A DNA stretch of 64,000 nucleotides from Apirhabdus apintestini. GTDB lineage: Bacteria > Pseudomonadota > Gammaproteobacteria > Enterobacterales > Enterobacteriaceae. The position numbers and the translations under genes are program-made. Positions within the stretch are counted from its first letter, which is position 1, and every line of letters starts with the position of its first letter. This document shows positions 23,801 through 34,828 of this stretch, piece after piece. The stretch covers positions 3,038,001-3,102,000 of the forward strand of contig CP138906.1 of the NCBI GenBank assembly GCA_033977085.1, read 5' to 3'. The notes under the pieces were generated by a model that saw nothing but the letters and a program-made list of their open reading frames with translations, searched no databases and had not been told where the DNA came from.

Positions 23801-24387
23801 CGCAGCAGCGCCTCCGGCCCGGACCATATATCACTTACGGCCTGCGCTACTGGCCGTGATAACGGATAACAATGCCGACGCCAGAAGTCGGCGCACGCCT
23901 GGCGCTGCAGCAGGCTCTCATCCTCAATAAGTTTCTGCTCAAACAGCATGCCGGACTCAAACGCATTCAGACTCAGCATACGCTGACAAAAACCGTGGAT
24001 GGTGAACACGGCGGCTTCATCCATTTGCCGCTCGGCAAATCGCAGCGTGCGAGCCGCCTGCGCCCAGTCGGGAATTTCATTGAGTAATCGCGCCATTAGC
24101 GGATGTTCGCTATGCCCGCGAATGCAGGCGATACGCAATGCGTGAATATTTTCCCGAATACGTCCGCGCAGCTCTCCGGTCGCCGCTTCAGTAAACGTGA
24201 CGACTAACAGCTCCTCCACGCTGAGCGCGCGCACCGGCGCAGCATCCCCACCCAGCCCTAGCAGCAACCGCAAATAAAGCGCTGCGATGGTAAAGGTCTT
24301 TCCAGTGCCGGCCGACGCTTCGATTAGCCTGTCTCCATAAAGAGGCAAACATAATGGATCGAGTGACTGTGCGGCTATCTCACTCAT
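20838..24387 (-). pseudogene. recB: RecB, exodeoxyribonuclease V beta subunit, five frame lesions
   Basis: RecB is the 3'-5' helicase and nuclease subunit of RecBCD, required for double-strand-break repair. The Walker A motif (EASAGTGKTFTIAALYLRLL, about residues 20-40), helicase motif VAMIDEFQDTDPQQYRIF, IHKSKGLEY and the nuclease motif LVFRWRGRYYLLDYKSNW (the D..DYK catalytic pattern) are all found in order. One-base losses lie near 23477, 22942, 22345, 21899-21904 (six A, seven needed) and 21517. Total span equals about 1183 codons, compared with 1180 in E. coli. It overlaps recD by ATGA and follows ptrA by 7 bp. Confidence 0.93.
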
Positions 24388-24394
24388 AGCGTGC

Positions 24395-27279
24395 TCATTG
24401 AGGTTCTTGTCTTAACGGAAAACTGTGCTGCAATCGGCTGACGTCATCTTCAGGCTGCCAGCCACGAGGCCGAGCGAACAGAGTCTTTCCACCCTGGCTG
24501 CCGGCAATTTGCGATAAAATTGCAGCCCCGCTATGGGCTATCACAGCCTGATGGAAGTAATCGGCCAGCTTCTGAGGAGACAGCGTTTTAATATAGGCAA
24601 TAACTTTGTCACGGGAGTCAAATGCCAGATTGCCCCGATCAAAATCTTTGCTATAGCGCGCCGCTTCTTCACCCATGGTTTGCGGAGCCTGTAACATTTC
24701 CCCGATCACACCCCGTTGAATACGTGAGAAATCAACCGCGGAAAGCCGACGCAAACGCGATTCAACGCCCGGGAAAAAGGCCTGGTAACGCTGCCAAAGC
24801 GCCGCGGGCTGTTTATCGCTACTTTGCAGCAAAAACCCAATACCCCACTGTCGTCCTAATGCCATAGGGAAGGCGAATACCGCGTAACCTAACTGTTCCT
24901 GCGTGCGCAACTGATTGTAAAACCAGGGCTGGACGATTTGCGCCAGCATCGCGCTATAGGCAGCGCTCTGCGTCTCATCGTACCCAACAGGGACAAAAAC
25001 CGCCGCTAGCGCTGAGTCTGTGCTTTTACCTTTTTCCTGCATCACAATGCGGCGGGATTTATCAACCAGGATGTCCTGAGAGCGGCACCATTCCCCCTTC
25101 AAGCTGAAGCTGGCGCTTTATCTGGCGCGCCAGAGAGGTTGAAGCTTCCGGTGTCATGTTGCCGAGCACAAAAATTCCGGTTTAGCACCGCGTCTCAATG
25201 TCTCACGATAGCGCAAGACATCGTCCATAGTGATTGAAGGCAGCAGCGCACGGCGCGTTGCGCGCTGGAAGTAAGGCACCTGTGAAAGCATTTGTACAGG
25301 CATAATTGCCTGCTCATAAGGCTTCCCTTTTTCAGCAGAATCAAGCATACGAATATACCAGGCTTTTGCCTGCTCAAGCCAGGCGGACTGCGGCTCATAG
25401 TTAAAATAACCGTCAATCAATCGGGTAAATAATTGCGGCAGGCGCTGCGTGTATCCGCTGGCATTAACCATTAACCCGCTGTTGGCACTGGTCGAGAAAC
25501 TGATCCCCCCACGGAAGCCTGATTCCCCAACTCATCCAAAGCGGCACCTGCCATATAATCATTTAGCGCGAACAACACCTGATTTCGGGCGCTGTTCATC
25601 GCCCGTGGATTTCTGAACACCGCAGTAATATCCGCTCGCGGCTCGCTGGCAAAATGCTGGCTTGGCATATAAAACACGCGCAGCCCCGCCTCGTTCACCA
25701 GCAGCGACGGATGCGAATATGCCTTTTGCGGTGCGATCAGGGTAAAGTCATCCGGAATATACGGATTGAGCGCCGGCAGAGCCAAATGGATCTTCTGAGC
25801 GGCGTCGCGCCACCGCGCCAGGCGCGACGGTGTGATTTTATCAACCTGATAGGGCGCATTAACGAAGTACGCCATTTTGTTATGAGGTTCATCCGGGCTG
25901 ATGAACCAGATGCGCGCATTGTCTGGCGTCATCATCGCCAGACGCATTTGTATCGCCTTAGGATCGTAGCGATCGGCAATATTCGCCGCATCCAGAATAT
26001 GGGGCACAGGAACCTGAAGCATGGTATCTGCCAGCCATTCAACATAACTCATATCACGCGTTATCGTCGGATAGCGGAAGTCCAGATCCAGCACATTGGC
26101 CAGTTCATCGAAATAGCGTTTATCGATGCCCTTTTCACGCAGCAGCGATAAATAGCTAAATATCGCCGCCACTACGCGATCCCGATTTTGCAGACCTTTG
26201 TCTGTTAAAGAAACGGCTATCGAAAACACGCCGCCGTTTCCGCTGGTATTCGGATCGGCGCTGGCGCGCACGTCTTCCGCCAGCCCCTGTTTTTGTAACC
26301 AGTCGGAAAGCGTATTTTCGCTACGGTTGCCTATCAAATAGCTAATTAACTCGTCCGATTTGCTTCGGAACGCCGCGCTGTTGTTTTCAATGCGGAATTC
26401 AACGCGGATGACCTTACGCGGCTGTGCGGGAATGTAATGAATAATCTCGCCTTTTTGTGCATCAGTGACTACCGGCACCGTTATCGCAGGAGCGGCGATA
26501 TTGCGGTTCTCAATACGTCCGTAGCTTTGGGCGGCGATATTGGCCAGTTGTGGAAGAGGCTGTTTGCCATAAATAACCGCCTTCATCAAATTGGCGGAAT
26601 ACCAGCGCTGGCGGAAGGCCAGCAGCGCATCGTGTAATTTACTGCCGGGCTTGTCTTTAAGCGTTTCCAAATTGCCGCCAGAAAAGCGCGAGCCAGGATG
26701 CGCCGGATTTAGCGTTTCAGCGCTAACCTGCGCCATGCGCATGCCATCCCGGGTGCGCGCCATAGTGAGTTCTGCGTTAACGGCGTTGCGCTCACGGTTG
26801 GCAAACTCGGCCAATAAATTAGGGGCAGCAATCGCATCCGCAAGCCTGTCGACAGCCGGTGCCAGCGCATCGTTTTCAACCTCAAGATAATACGCCGTCC
26901 GATAAGGGGCTGTGCTGGCGTTGTGGCTGCCGCCGTGCATTTTTAGAAATTCAGCCAGGCTATCAGGTTCAGGATATTTGTGAGACCCCATGAGCGTCAT
27001 ATGTTCAAGGTAGTGCGCCATGCCTAAATGCGCGTCAGGATCCTGCAGCGATCCCACTGGCACAATGAGCGCAGAGAGTGATTTCACCGCCTGTGGATCG
27101 GAAACCAGCAGCACAACCATGCCATTATTCAGGCGAATAGCCTGATACTCTCGGGCATCTTTTTCGCTTTTATGAATCGTTTCCTGAATAGGCTGCCAGC
27201 CGCTTTCTGCATAACTTATTGGCATCCAAATCACGGCCATGAAACAACAAATCTTTAACCAGGCACCGCATTTACGCAT
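24395..27279 (-). pseudogene. ptrA: Pitrilysin (protease III), three frame lesions
   Basis: Pitrilysin is a periplasmic M16 zinc protease that degrades small peptides such as insulin B chain. A signal peptide (MRKCGAWLKICCFMAVIWMP..YA) and the inverted zinc motif HYLEH (about residues 88-92) are present. The first 590 residues are open; breaks follow at about 25506 (six G, seven needed), 25171 (five T, six needed) and 25096 (five G, frame off by one). The C-terminal segments IVQPWFYNQLRTQEQLGYAV and APQTMGEEAARYSKDFDRGN are intact. It lies between recC and recB as in E. coli, where the four genes are linked. Confidence 0.93.
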
Positions 27280-27376
27280 TCATTAACCTCATTGATTACG
27301 GCTTCTGTGCCGCGAAGTGTCGTATTACATCCATTTATTCTACGTGTAACAGGCCTTTTATCGCCTTCCCGACGCT

Positions 27377-30300
27377 CTAAGACCGCTGGCTATGTTGAAA
27401 CATCGGTAATAACCAGCGCTGCGCTTCACGTACTATCGTTTCATAACGTTGCTGGTCGAGATACTGCCATAAACGCTGTAGCCAGATATCTTCACCTTCT
27501 CCCGCAACGATAGGGTTTCCTTCCCACGCCTGGATGACTTTGCTCTGCGCCTTAAGCTGCGCTGCATCATCCCAGTGAATATCTCTCAGATTTGCGTCAT
27601 AGCAGGTTTTTATCCAGGCGCCGGCGCAGGCGGAAGCAACATTAGCGGCTGATTTAACCCCCGAAGGTAGCCGTCCATATAATCGCCTAAGATAGCCTGC
27701 GCCTGCGGCGGTTCCAGTGCGGGAAAATGCCACTGTGAATCAAGGCGCCCCAATAATCGGCTTTCACCCTGTCCGCCGCTGGCACAATAGACAAGATGCT
27801 CAAGCCAAAGTTGCAGGCCGTGCCTTTCTGTGAGTATGGAAGGGCGCCAGCGCAATAGTCCATCGGGCTGAACGTCCGTCAGCCATCCGGTAAGATGAAG
27901 CCCGTTTAAAGCGAGATCGATTTCTCTGTTCTCTCCCTGCTGGCGCTGTTCCAGCACCCGCCCGGCTAACTGCTGCATTTCCTGAAGCTGCGACTCCCAC
28001 CAGATATCGCCGAAAGCGCCGTAGGGCAGTTCCCCCGCCGCACGATATCTCTGATAAAGCAGCCCGGCATCCTGCTCTCCCACCAGCGTATTCAACAACT
28101 GATGATTAAGATGGAAGCGGTGCAGCGCATCAAGCGTGAACGGTTCTTCATCCGGGAGTTCCGCATCTTCGACAGAAAAGTTAACGCGCAAACGCATCTG
28201 GAAAAAGCGCGCACCGGATGTTGCCAGAAACGCTGTAACTGACCAACCGTTAGCGCATCAACGGTTAAAGGCGCTAACGGTTGGACGAAATCAGGTATTT
28301 CGATGCCCTGTTCGCCAGCCGCCGGGAGCCACTCTTTTGCAAAGCTTTGGTGCTCCTCGCCGGGCAGAAATCCTCGCGCGTCAAACGGCGTGCGCGGATG
28401 CTGGCAGGCAATATGCTGCGCCACTCGCTCCGCGCTTTCATCGCAGTTACATTCCTCATCACCGGGTAAATAGTGACTATTGGCGATATAATTGAGAAGT
28501 TCCTCTACCAGCACCGACGGATAGCGTTCGCTATTATCCTGAATGGATCGCCCAATATAGCTTATCCACAGGCGCTGCTGCGCAGAAAGCACCGCTTCAA
28601 GAAAGAGATATCTATCGTCGTCCCTTCGGCTGCGATCGCCCCGCCTGGTTTTTCGCTCATTAAATCAAACCCTAACGGGGAAAGCGCTCGCGGATAAACG
28701 CCGTCATTCATGCCAAGCAGGCAAACCACTTTAAATGGAATGGAACGCATAGGCATGAGTGTACAAAAATTGATAGGCCCCGCCAGAAAGCGCTGGCTGA
28801 TACGCTCCTGATCCAGCCGACGCGTAAGCTCGTCTCTTAAGAGTGTGACGGGAACTGTTTCCTGATAGGCGGCGTCGATTCCCTGGCTTATAACGTTTTG
28901 CCACTGCTGCTCGATAAGCGTTATCACCGCTTCCGTGTCGGTATCCGGTAAAAAGCATGCATCGAGCATTTCACGACAAACCGGCAGCCACTCGGCCAAG
29001 ACACGCGCATCCGCCAAAATTTCGCGCCACTTGCTTAAGCACATTAATAAATCGGCAAGATGGCCGATAAGCGTCGCAACCAGCCCGGTAGATTCATCAT
29101 AGGGTAAAACTGAATGCCAGGCGCCGGCCCGGCTTTCCATGGCGTATCCCAGCAGCATACGCGTTAAACCAAAACGCCACGTGTGCTGCCCGGTAGCAGG
29201 CAGGCCCATGTCCCGCACGCTGTCATCGTCTAATCCCCAGCGAATGCCAGATTCACTCACCCACTGCCGTAAATAGCGCAGACCGTCTTCATCGATATTG
29301 AAACGCGCGGCCAGCGTCGGGACTTCAAGCAATGCCAGGACGTCCTGCGCGGAAAAGCGGCTATCGGGCAGCGCCAGGAGTGAGATAAAGGCCTGAATAA
29401 CCGGATGTGCCTCCCTGGCGCGCCGATCGGATATTGCAAACGGAAGCTTGCGCTCATCGTTTACGCTGCCAAACACCGCCTGGATAAACGGGCTGTAGCT
29501 GTCGATGTCCGCCACCATCACAATAATATCGCGCGGAGTCAGGGCGGGGTCCGCCGCCATCATTGCCAGCAGGCTATCGTGTAAAACTTCCACCTCGCGC
29601 TGAGGGCTATGACACACATGCAGTGAAATGCTGCGATCCTCGGGCATAAGTAGGCATTTTTTATCACTTCGGGCGAATTCCTTAGCGTTTAGCCCAACCA
29701 CCTCACGATTGCGCAGCTCCAGCAAATCGCCCTGCACCCGCTGCAATAAATTATCCGGAGGTATATCGACAAACGCGTCCAGCTCTTCTGTAAGCTCCAA
29801 TTCAGAGAGTAAATACAAATAATCGCGCCCAAGTTTACCCCACGAGGCCAGTAGCGGGTTGCCGAGGTCTTGCTCTCCCTGTTCATTAAAGCGCAGCGCT
29901 GCATTCCGGGAGTCGGGAAACAGGGGCAAGCGCCGATCGCTACCTGCAATACGCCGCTGCCGCCCCAATAATCGGGCTAAAAACGCAGGATCTTTTATGT
30001 CCCCCCAATAGCCACGGCAGGGATTGGTGAAAAATAGATAAACTTCAATATGCTGCCCAAGCGCCTGTAATGCTTCCAGATACACGGGAGGCAACGCTGA
30101 AATACCGCAAATAAAGATGCGCGCAGGCAATCCGTCCGGTGGAGTATCCGCATTTTGCAGCGTCTGGATAAAGCGACGATATAAATTAGCGCGATGCCGT
30201 GGCGCCTGCCCCAGCTGTTCGGTTACAGAAACCAGCCCGCGCCAGAGCGCAGCCTGCCAGCGCTGAGCGTCACTCAAACCGTCAACTTCTTTGTTCGCCT

Positions 30301-30748
30301 CCCAGCGGAGCAGCCAGTCAGGACGATAGACCAAATATTGGTCAAACAGATCCGCAACGCGATTGGCTAACTGAAACAATTTGCGTTTGTCATTATCCTC
30401 TGACAGATAATGCCGCAGCGCCTCAAATTCCGGCAGATCCAGATATTCGGGCAACAGGCTCATTAACTTCCAGCCCATGCTATTCTTGTTAAATGCGCTT
30501 TCCTTAGGCATTTCGGGCAGCACACGTACAAACATTTCCCAGATAAAGCTGGACGGCAGCGGAAACCGAATATTGGCGGCAATGTGAAAACGCTGAGCCA
30601 GCGTCATTTGCAGCCACTGCGACATACCTACGCTTTGTACCAGAATCACTTCCGGCTCAAACGGATCTGCCAGCGGCTGCTGCCCAACAATAAACTCCAT
30701 CATTTCTTCCAGCACGTCGAGCCGGTTGGAGTGATAAACTCTCAGCAT
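27377..30748 (-). pseudogene. recC: RecC, exodeoxyribonuclease V gamma subunit, three frame lesions
   Basis: RecC holds the Chi-recognition site and splits the duplex for RecB and RecD. The first 700 residues are open and typical (LRVYHSNRLDVLEEMMEFIV, VQSVGMSQWLQMTLAQRF, NFCTLMPMRSIPFKVVCLLG). Lesions: a base lost in CCAGG near 28648 (CCCAGG restores RRGDRSRRDDDRYLFLEA), a T-run near 28204 (five, six needed) and a base lost next to CCTGG near 27620. Repaired length is about 1124 residues. It is separated from ptrA by 97 bp and from ppdC by 58 bp. Confidence 0.93.
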
Positions 30749-30806
30749 AGTGTTTTCCGACGATTCCAGTCTGCATCTACGAATTTAGCCCACTGCATTA
30801 TGGTGA

Positions 30807-31145
30807 CTATGGCGACGATGACGATAACAAGTTTGGGCAACGCTCGCGCCGTAAAGGCTGACCGCTTCCATGCATATCAGGCACAAAGAGGGTGATGCTG
30901 ACACATCCGTGCAATAAAGTCTCGCTTTGTACCGGTAGCTGGTCCGGAGAAACCAGCGGCCATTCCTCAAGCCGTTTTACGTTCGCCCGCCAGTGATTCT
31001 CCAGCGCACGCTGAGCGACAAAGCCCTGAATTAGCGAGCGCTGCCAGCCGCTTAATGTCGCAGCAAAAATGGTGCAAAGAAGTAGCGCTATCAGCGTTCC
31101 CGCCAGGCTAAATCCCCTTTGCCCTGAATCGATGGCAGTTCGCAT
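30807..31145 (-). CDS. ppdC: PpdC, minor prepilin-like protein
   Basis: PpdC is one of four pseudopilin-like proteins encoded upstream of recC and thought to act as minor subunits of a type IV pilus. The 112-residue frame is open with a type III signal sequence, RGFSLAGTLIALLLC. The expected glutamate at mature position 5 is glycine here; E. coli has GFSLPEV by recollection. The C-terminal GCVSITLFVPDMHG and CPN match the family. The start overlaps the last 55 bases of ygdB; a nearer in-frame start is not obvious. Confidence 0.85.
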   Translation of the reverse strand: MRTAIDSGQRGFSLAGTLIALLLCTIFAATLSGWQRSLIQGFVAQRALENHWRANVKRLEEWPLVSPDQLPVQSETLLHGCVSITLFVPDMHGSGQPLRRERCPNLLSSSSP

Positions 31146-31543
31146 TCATCCTCCGGCGTGTACGGGCAGAAGTCGCTCCATCCGCGGGGATGGAAGTGAA
31201 CTTTACCGTTGCTATAAGCGCCACGGCGCCAAAACCGCAGTCTCTCCTGAGCGTCAACGCCCGCAATAAGTAAGTTATCTCCCGGCATCATTTTCACACA
31301 GGCTCTTCCGCCGCCGCGTGCCTGCTGGCACTGCCACTCGGTATGCGGGGACCACGCCAGCGAAGCGCTCTCATCAAGAGCCGATAGCGCCTGCAATGTC
31401 ATGCGCAGATACTGTATTTCAGTATGGACACCGGATAAGCGGGAAATATAAAGCTGATTCATTCCCCAGAGTAACTGCGTCGCCAGTAGCATCAGCACAG
31501 CCAGCATGAGCCAGACGACGTTACCGCGCTGCGCGTTCATCAC
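31091..31543 (-). CDS. ygdB: YgdB, prepilin-cluster membrane protein
   Basis: YgdB is a small protein of the ppd minor-pilin cluster with one N-terminal hydrophobic segment (VVWLMLAVLMLLATQLLWGM). The C-terminal FHPRGWSDFCPYTPEDECELP matches the E. coli ending. The open frame continues 13 residues past the point where E. coli YgdB stops (CQLP), so it overlaps ppdC; this may be natural or a missed base. Its ATG overlaps the ppdB stop (ATGA). Confidence 0.85.
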   Translation of the reverse strand: MMNAQRGNVVWLMLAVLMLLATQLLWGMNQLYISRLSGVHTEIQYLRMTLQALSALDESASLAWSPHTEWQCQQARGGGRACVKMMPGDNLLIAGVDAQERLRFWRRGAYSNGKVHFHPRGWSDFCPYTPEDECELPSIQGKGDLAWRER

Positions 31544-32082
31544 AGGTTAAAGCCGCTTATAGCCGACTCGGCGCTTAAGGAAAATGCGTTTCGACCGCCT
31601 GAGCGCGCCTCCAGACGCAGCGTCAATAGCGGCGGCCAGGGCAGACGCTCTTTGCGAACGACAGTAAAACGCGTAATGGTGAGTTCCACAGGATTAGTCA
31701 TTTTCTCCCAGCCTTTACCCACGCAGGAAAGCGTATCACCATGCGTTTCCAGGCTCCCTTGTTTTAGCCGGTAACCTATTCGCTCCCGCCCGTCACCGGA
31801 TCGCTTATCTCGCTGTATTAACACACAGTTTTCATGTTCCTGAATACGCAGCCCCTCAAACGCGCAGACCTTGCGACAATAACCCGCGCGCTGGAGCGAT
31901 TTTCCGATGGTTAACGCCAGGCGCTGCATATCTTCTTCCAAGCCTTGCTTATAGAAAATACGCAGCGATGCGTGCTGCAATGCGCTAATAAGCTGCCCGG
32001 CTCCCAGCATAATGAGGGCTCCTAATGCCGCTGACATTAGCGCTTCTGGCATGACAAATCCGCGTGACGATTCAATTAACAT
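31540..32082 (-). CDS. ppdB: PpdB, minor prepilin-like protein
   Basis: A 180-residue pseudopilin of the PulJ/PilW type, close to the 187 residues of E. coli. The prepilin-peptidase site SSRGFVMPEALMSAALGALI has glutamate at mature position 5. The family segments RAGYCRKVCAFEGLRI, GKGWEKMTNPVELTI and the terminal ISGFNL are present. It overlaps ppdA by 7 bp and ygdB by 4 bp, so the four ppd genes form one tightly packed operon. Confidence 0.93.
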   Translation of the reverse strand: MLIESSRGFVMPEALMSAALGALIMLGAGQLISALQHASLRIFYKQGLEEDMQRLALTIGKSLQRAGYCRKVCAFEGLRIQEHENCVLIQRDKRSGDGRERIGYRLKQGSLETHGDTLSCVGKGWEKMTNPVELTITRFTVVRKERLPWPPLLTLRLEARSGGRNAFSLSAESAISGFNL

Positions 32083-32543
32083 GCGCGCTTACCCTCAAGA
32101 CACAGGCGAATACGCCCCCAACTGGAAATAATAATACGCCAGCGGCCGCCTGCATTCCCGAGCGACAGATGCCCGGCCCAGGCCGTATTACGTAAGCCAT
32201 AGAAATGAATATTACTTGCATCGCCCTCCAGCCAGATATCCGGCACGGTGGGGCGCCAGATATGCCGACTTTGGGGAGAGCACGCCGCCCCTGAATTCGC
32301 GCAGGCGGTAAGCGCCCACTGTTTGTTCTGCTGCGTAAGCCGAATATGAAAATCCCTGTTAGTCGCATTCGCTTCATCGCGTATTTGCTGTAACCAGGCC
32401 CGCAGCAATAGCGCATTTTGCTGTAAACGCTGTTGCTGCTGCCAGTGACGCCAGCCGTAAAGGCCACCAACGCTGAGCGAGGCCACAATGCCCATTACCA
32501 GCACCAGCTCAATCAATGTAAAACCCTGCTTTGTCTGATTCAT
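32076..32543 (-). CDS. ppdA: PpdA, minor prepilin-like protein
   Basis: A 155-residue GspH/FimT-like pseudopilin with a canonical prepilin signal (KQGFTLIELVLVMGIVASLS), cleavage expected after the glycine. The family block YGLRNTAWAGHLSLGNAGG and the C-terminal SSWGRIRLCLEG match E. coli PpdA. It is the first gene of the ppdA-ppdB-ygdB-ppdC run leading into recC. Confidence 0.94.
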   Translation of the reverse strand: MNQTKQGFTLIELVLVMGIVASLSVGGLYGWRHWQQQQRLQQNALLLRAWLQQIRDEANATNRDFHIRLTQQNKQWALTACANSGAACSPQSRHIWRPTVPDIWLEGDASNIHFYGLRNTAWAGHLSLGNAGGRWRIIISSWGRIRLCLEGKRAC

Positions 32544-33003
32544 GAAGGCTATTGTGCTTATTGATACGGCTACCGCCAGCCTAATTTAGGCTGCCTGCGC
32601 GCTGGCTCGCACACGCATTGACTTCGTTGCCAGTGGTTACACTATCCTGGAAGATGATACGCAAATCAGTCAGGCTCTGTTACGGGGAGTATCTCTTTAG
32701 GGGAACTTCGCTTCGGTGAGCCGCTCTTTTGTCGATAACGCTCTTTTTACGCCGAAGCTCGGTATCCAACGCAAGAAAACGCCAGCGCGGGTATAGCATT
32801 TTCCACCGGCAGGCGCCCGATAATGAGCTAACCAGAAGTGAGGCAGAGTAGGGAGTGAAAGCCAGGCGCAGAGACCAGGATAAAGCCGTATATAACGTTA
32901 CGTTATCCTGACTTCTGGCGGGCGCAGCGCCGTGGGAAAAACACCATGATGCTAATGCCGTAGCGCGGCGCCCGCTAACGATAATACTAAAGAAGCCGCG
33001 CGA
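32544..33003. other. Intergenic region between thyA and ppdA
   Basis: About 460 bp without a credible gene. An imperfect inverted repeat (GGCGGGCGCAGCGC at about 32917-32930 and GCGCGGCGCCCGC at about 32964-32976) lies just downstream of thyA but lacks a T-run on the minus strand, so I do not call it a terminator. The ppdA promoter should lie near 32560-32700. My recollection is that the E. coli gap is shorter. Confidence 0.5.
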
Positions 33004-33797
33004 TTAAATTGCTACCGGTGCTTTGATAGCCGGATATGGATCGTAGCCTTCAATTTCAAAATCATCGAAGCAATACTCAAACAGCGAATCAGGCTTTCGC
33101 TTAATGACGAGCCGCGGCAAGGGACGCGGCTCACGCGTTAATTGCAGACGGGTTTGCTCCAGATGATTACTATATAAATGCGTATCTCCGCCGGTCCACA
33201 CGAAATCACCGGCCTCCAGATTGCACTGCTGGGCTACCATATGCACCAGCAGCGCATAGCTGGCGATATTAAACGGCAGGCCAAGGAAAACATCGCATGA
33301 ACGCTGGTATAGCTGGCAGGACAGCCGCCCATTTGCTACGTAAAACTGGAAGAAGGCGTGGCAAGGAGCCAGCGCCATCTCATCCAGCTCGCCGACGTTC
33401 CACGCCGACACGATAATTCGCCGTGAATCCGGGTCGCTTTTAAGCTGTTCCAGCACTTTTGCGATTTGATCTATTGAGCGCCCGTTAGGGCGCCCCAGCT
33501 ACGCCATTGTTTACCGTACACGGGCCCCAGGTCGCCGTTTGCATCGGCCCATTCATCCCAGATAGTGACATTGTTATCATGCAAATAGGCAACGTTGGTA
33601 TCGCCTTTCAGGAACCACAGCAGTTCATGAATGATGGAGCGAAGATGGCAACGTTTCGTCGTCACCAGCGGAAACCCCTTGCTGAGGTCAAAACGCATTT
33701 GATGTCCGAAAATCGAGAGAGTGCCGGTGCCGGTGCGATCGTTTTTTGGCGTCCCTTCGGCTAACACCTTTTTCATTAAATCAAGATACTGTTGCAT
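33004..33797 (-). pseudogene. thyA: ThyA thymidylate synthase, one frameshift
   Basis: ThyA methylates dUMP to dTMP using methylenetetrahydrofolate. The N-terminal TGTGTLSIFGHQMRF, the active-site cysteine segment MALAPCHAFFQFYV, SCDVFLGLPFNIASYALL and the terminal IKAPVAI are all present. The frame breaks at about 33487 (plus strand) because GCCCTAAC has three C where four restore SWGAPNGRSIDQIAKVLEQL. Repaired length is 264 residues, exactly the E. coli length. It lies 6 bp downstream of lgt, the conserved lgt-thyA operon. Loss would make the cell thymine-dependent, another reason to suspect a sequence error. Confidence 0.94.
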
Positions 33798-33803
33798 ATG
33801 TCC

Positions 33804-34676
33804 TCAAGATACCTGCGGCTGACGGCGGCGATAGGCCCAAATCATCATGACAAGCCCGGCAACAATCATCGGAATTGAAAGGATCTGCCCCATACTGATG
33901 TACTGCACCCATGCCCCGGTAAACTGCGCATCCGGCTGGCGGAAAAACTCAACGATGATGCGAAAAGCGCCGTAGCCAATAAGAAAAAGCCCGGATACCG
34001 CCCCGGTTGGGCGCGGTTTGCGAATAAACAGGTTAAGAATGATAAACAGCACGATGCCTTCAAGAAAAAGTTCGTAGAGCCAGTGAAGGATGGCGCGGCA
34101 ATACGCCGTAGGTGTTAAGCAATGCCTGCCATTGGGGGTGTGAAGGCAAAAGCCCGATATCTTCACTGCGGGAGCCGGGGAATAACATGGCAAAACGAAA
34201 CCCGGGATCGACGCGCCCCCACAGCTCTCCGTTGATAAAATTGCCTAAACGCCCGGCGCCTAAGCCAAACGGAATCAGGGGCGCAATAAAATCGGAGACC
34301 TGGAAAAAGGTGCGCTTTGTGCGATACGCGAAAATCAGCATGACGCAGATAACGCCGATAAGCCCGCCGTGGAAGGACATTCCCCGTCCCACACCCGAAA
34401 TAAATACAGCGGATTATCCAAAAATAGCGGCAAGTTATAGAATAAAACGTAGCCAATACGCCCACCGAGGAACACGCCCAGGAAACCGGCGTAGAGCAGA
34501 TTTTCCACTTCGTTTTTCGTCCAGCCGCTTCCCGGTCGATTAGCGCGCCGCACCGCTAGCCACATCGCAAAAACGAATCCCACCAGATACATAAGCCCGT
34601 ACCAGTGAAGTGAAACCGGGCCGATGGAAAAAATCACCGGATCGAAGTTAGGGAAACGCAAATAGCCACTGTTCAT
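33804..34676 (-). pseudogene. lgt: Lgt prolipoprotein diacylglyceryl transferase, two frame lesions
   Basis: Lgt adds diacylglycerol to the lipobox cysteine of prolipoproteins and is essential in E. coli. It is an inner-membrane protein; the signature LGAGRLGNFINGELWGRV and FHGGLIGVI are present, with hydrophobic segments throughout. Lesions: G-run near 34382 (four where five restore VWDGGMSFHGG) and an extra base near 34092, where CACTGGCTC stands for the expected CACAGCTC (SQLYE). Repaired length is 291 residues. Two inactivating hits in an essential gene of a genome full of lipoproteins are hard to explain biologically. Confidence 0.94.
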
Positions 34677-34828
34677 CTGTCACCATAAAGCTGTTTATCC
34701 CGCCCGCGCGTTGGGCGGATTGATACGTTACGCGCCCTCACCGGACGCTCCCAAAGCAGCGGATCATAGCATAAAGCCCTGGCAGGAAACGTCGCGAAGA
34801 TGTAAAAGAACGCGAGAAACGCCGTTCC

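Noticed and set aside
25654..26151. 165-codon plus-strand frame antisense to ptrA
   Set aside because: Antisense to a well-matched pitrilysin segment, with no motif and no ribosome-binding site.
32917..32976. Inverted repeat downstream of thyA as a terminator
   Set aside because: Imperfect stem, long loop and no T-run on the thyA strand.
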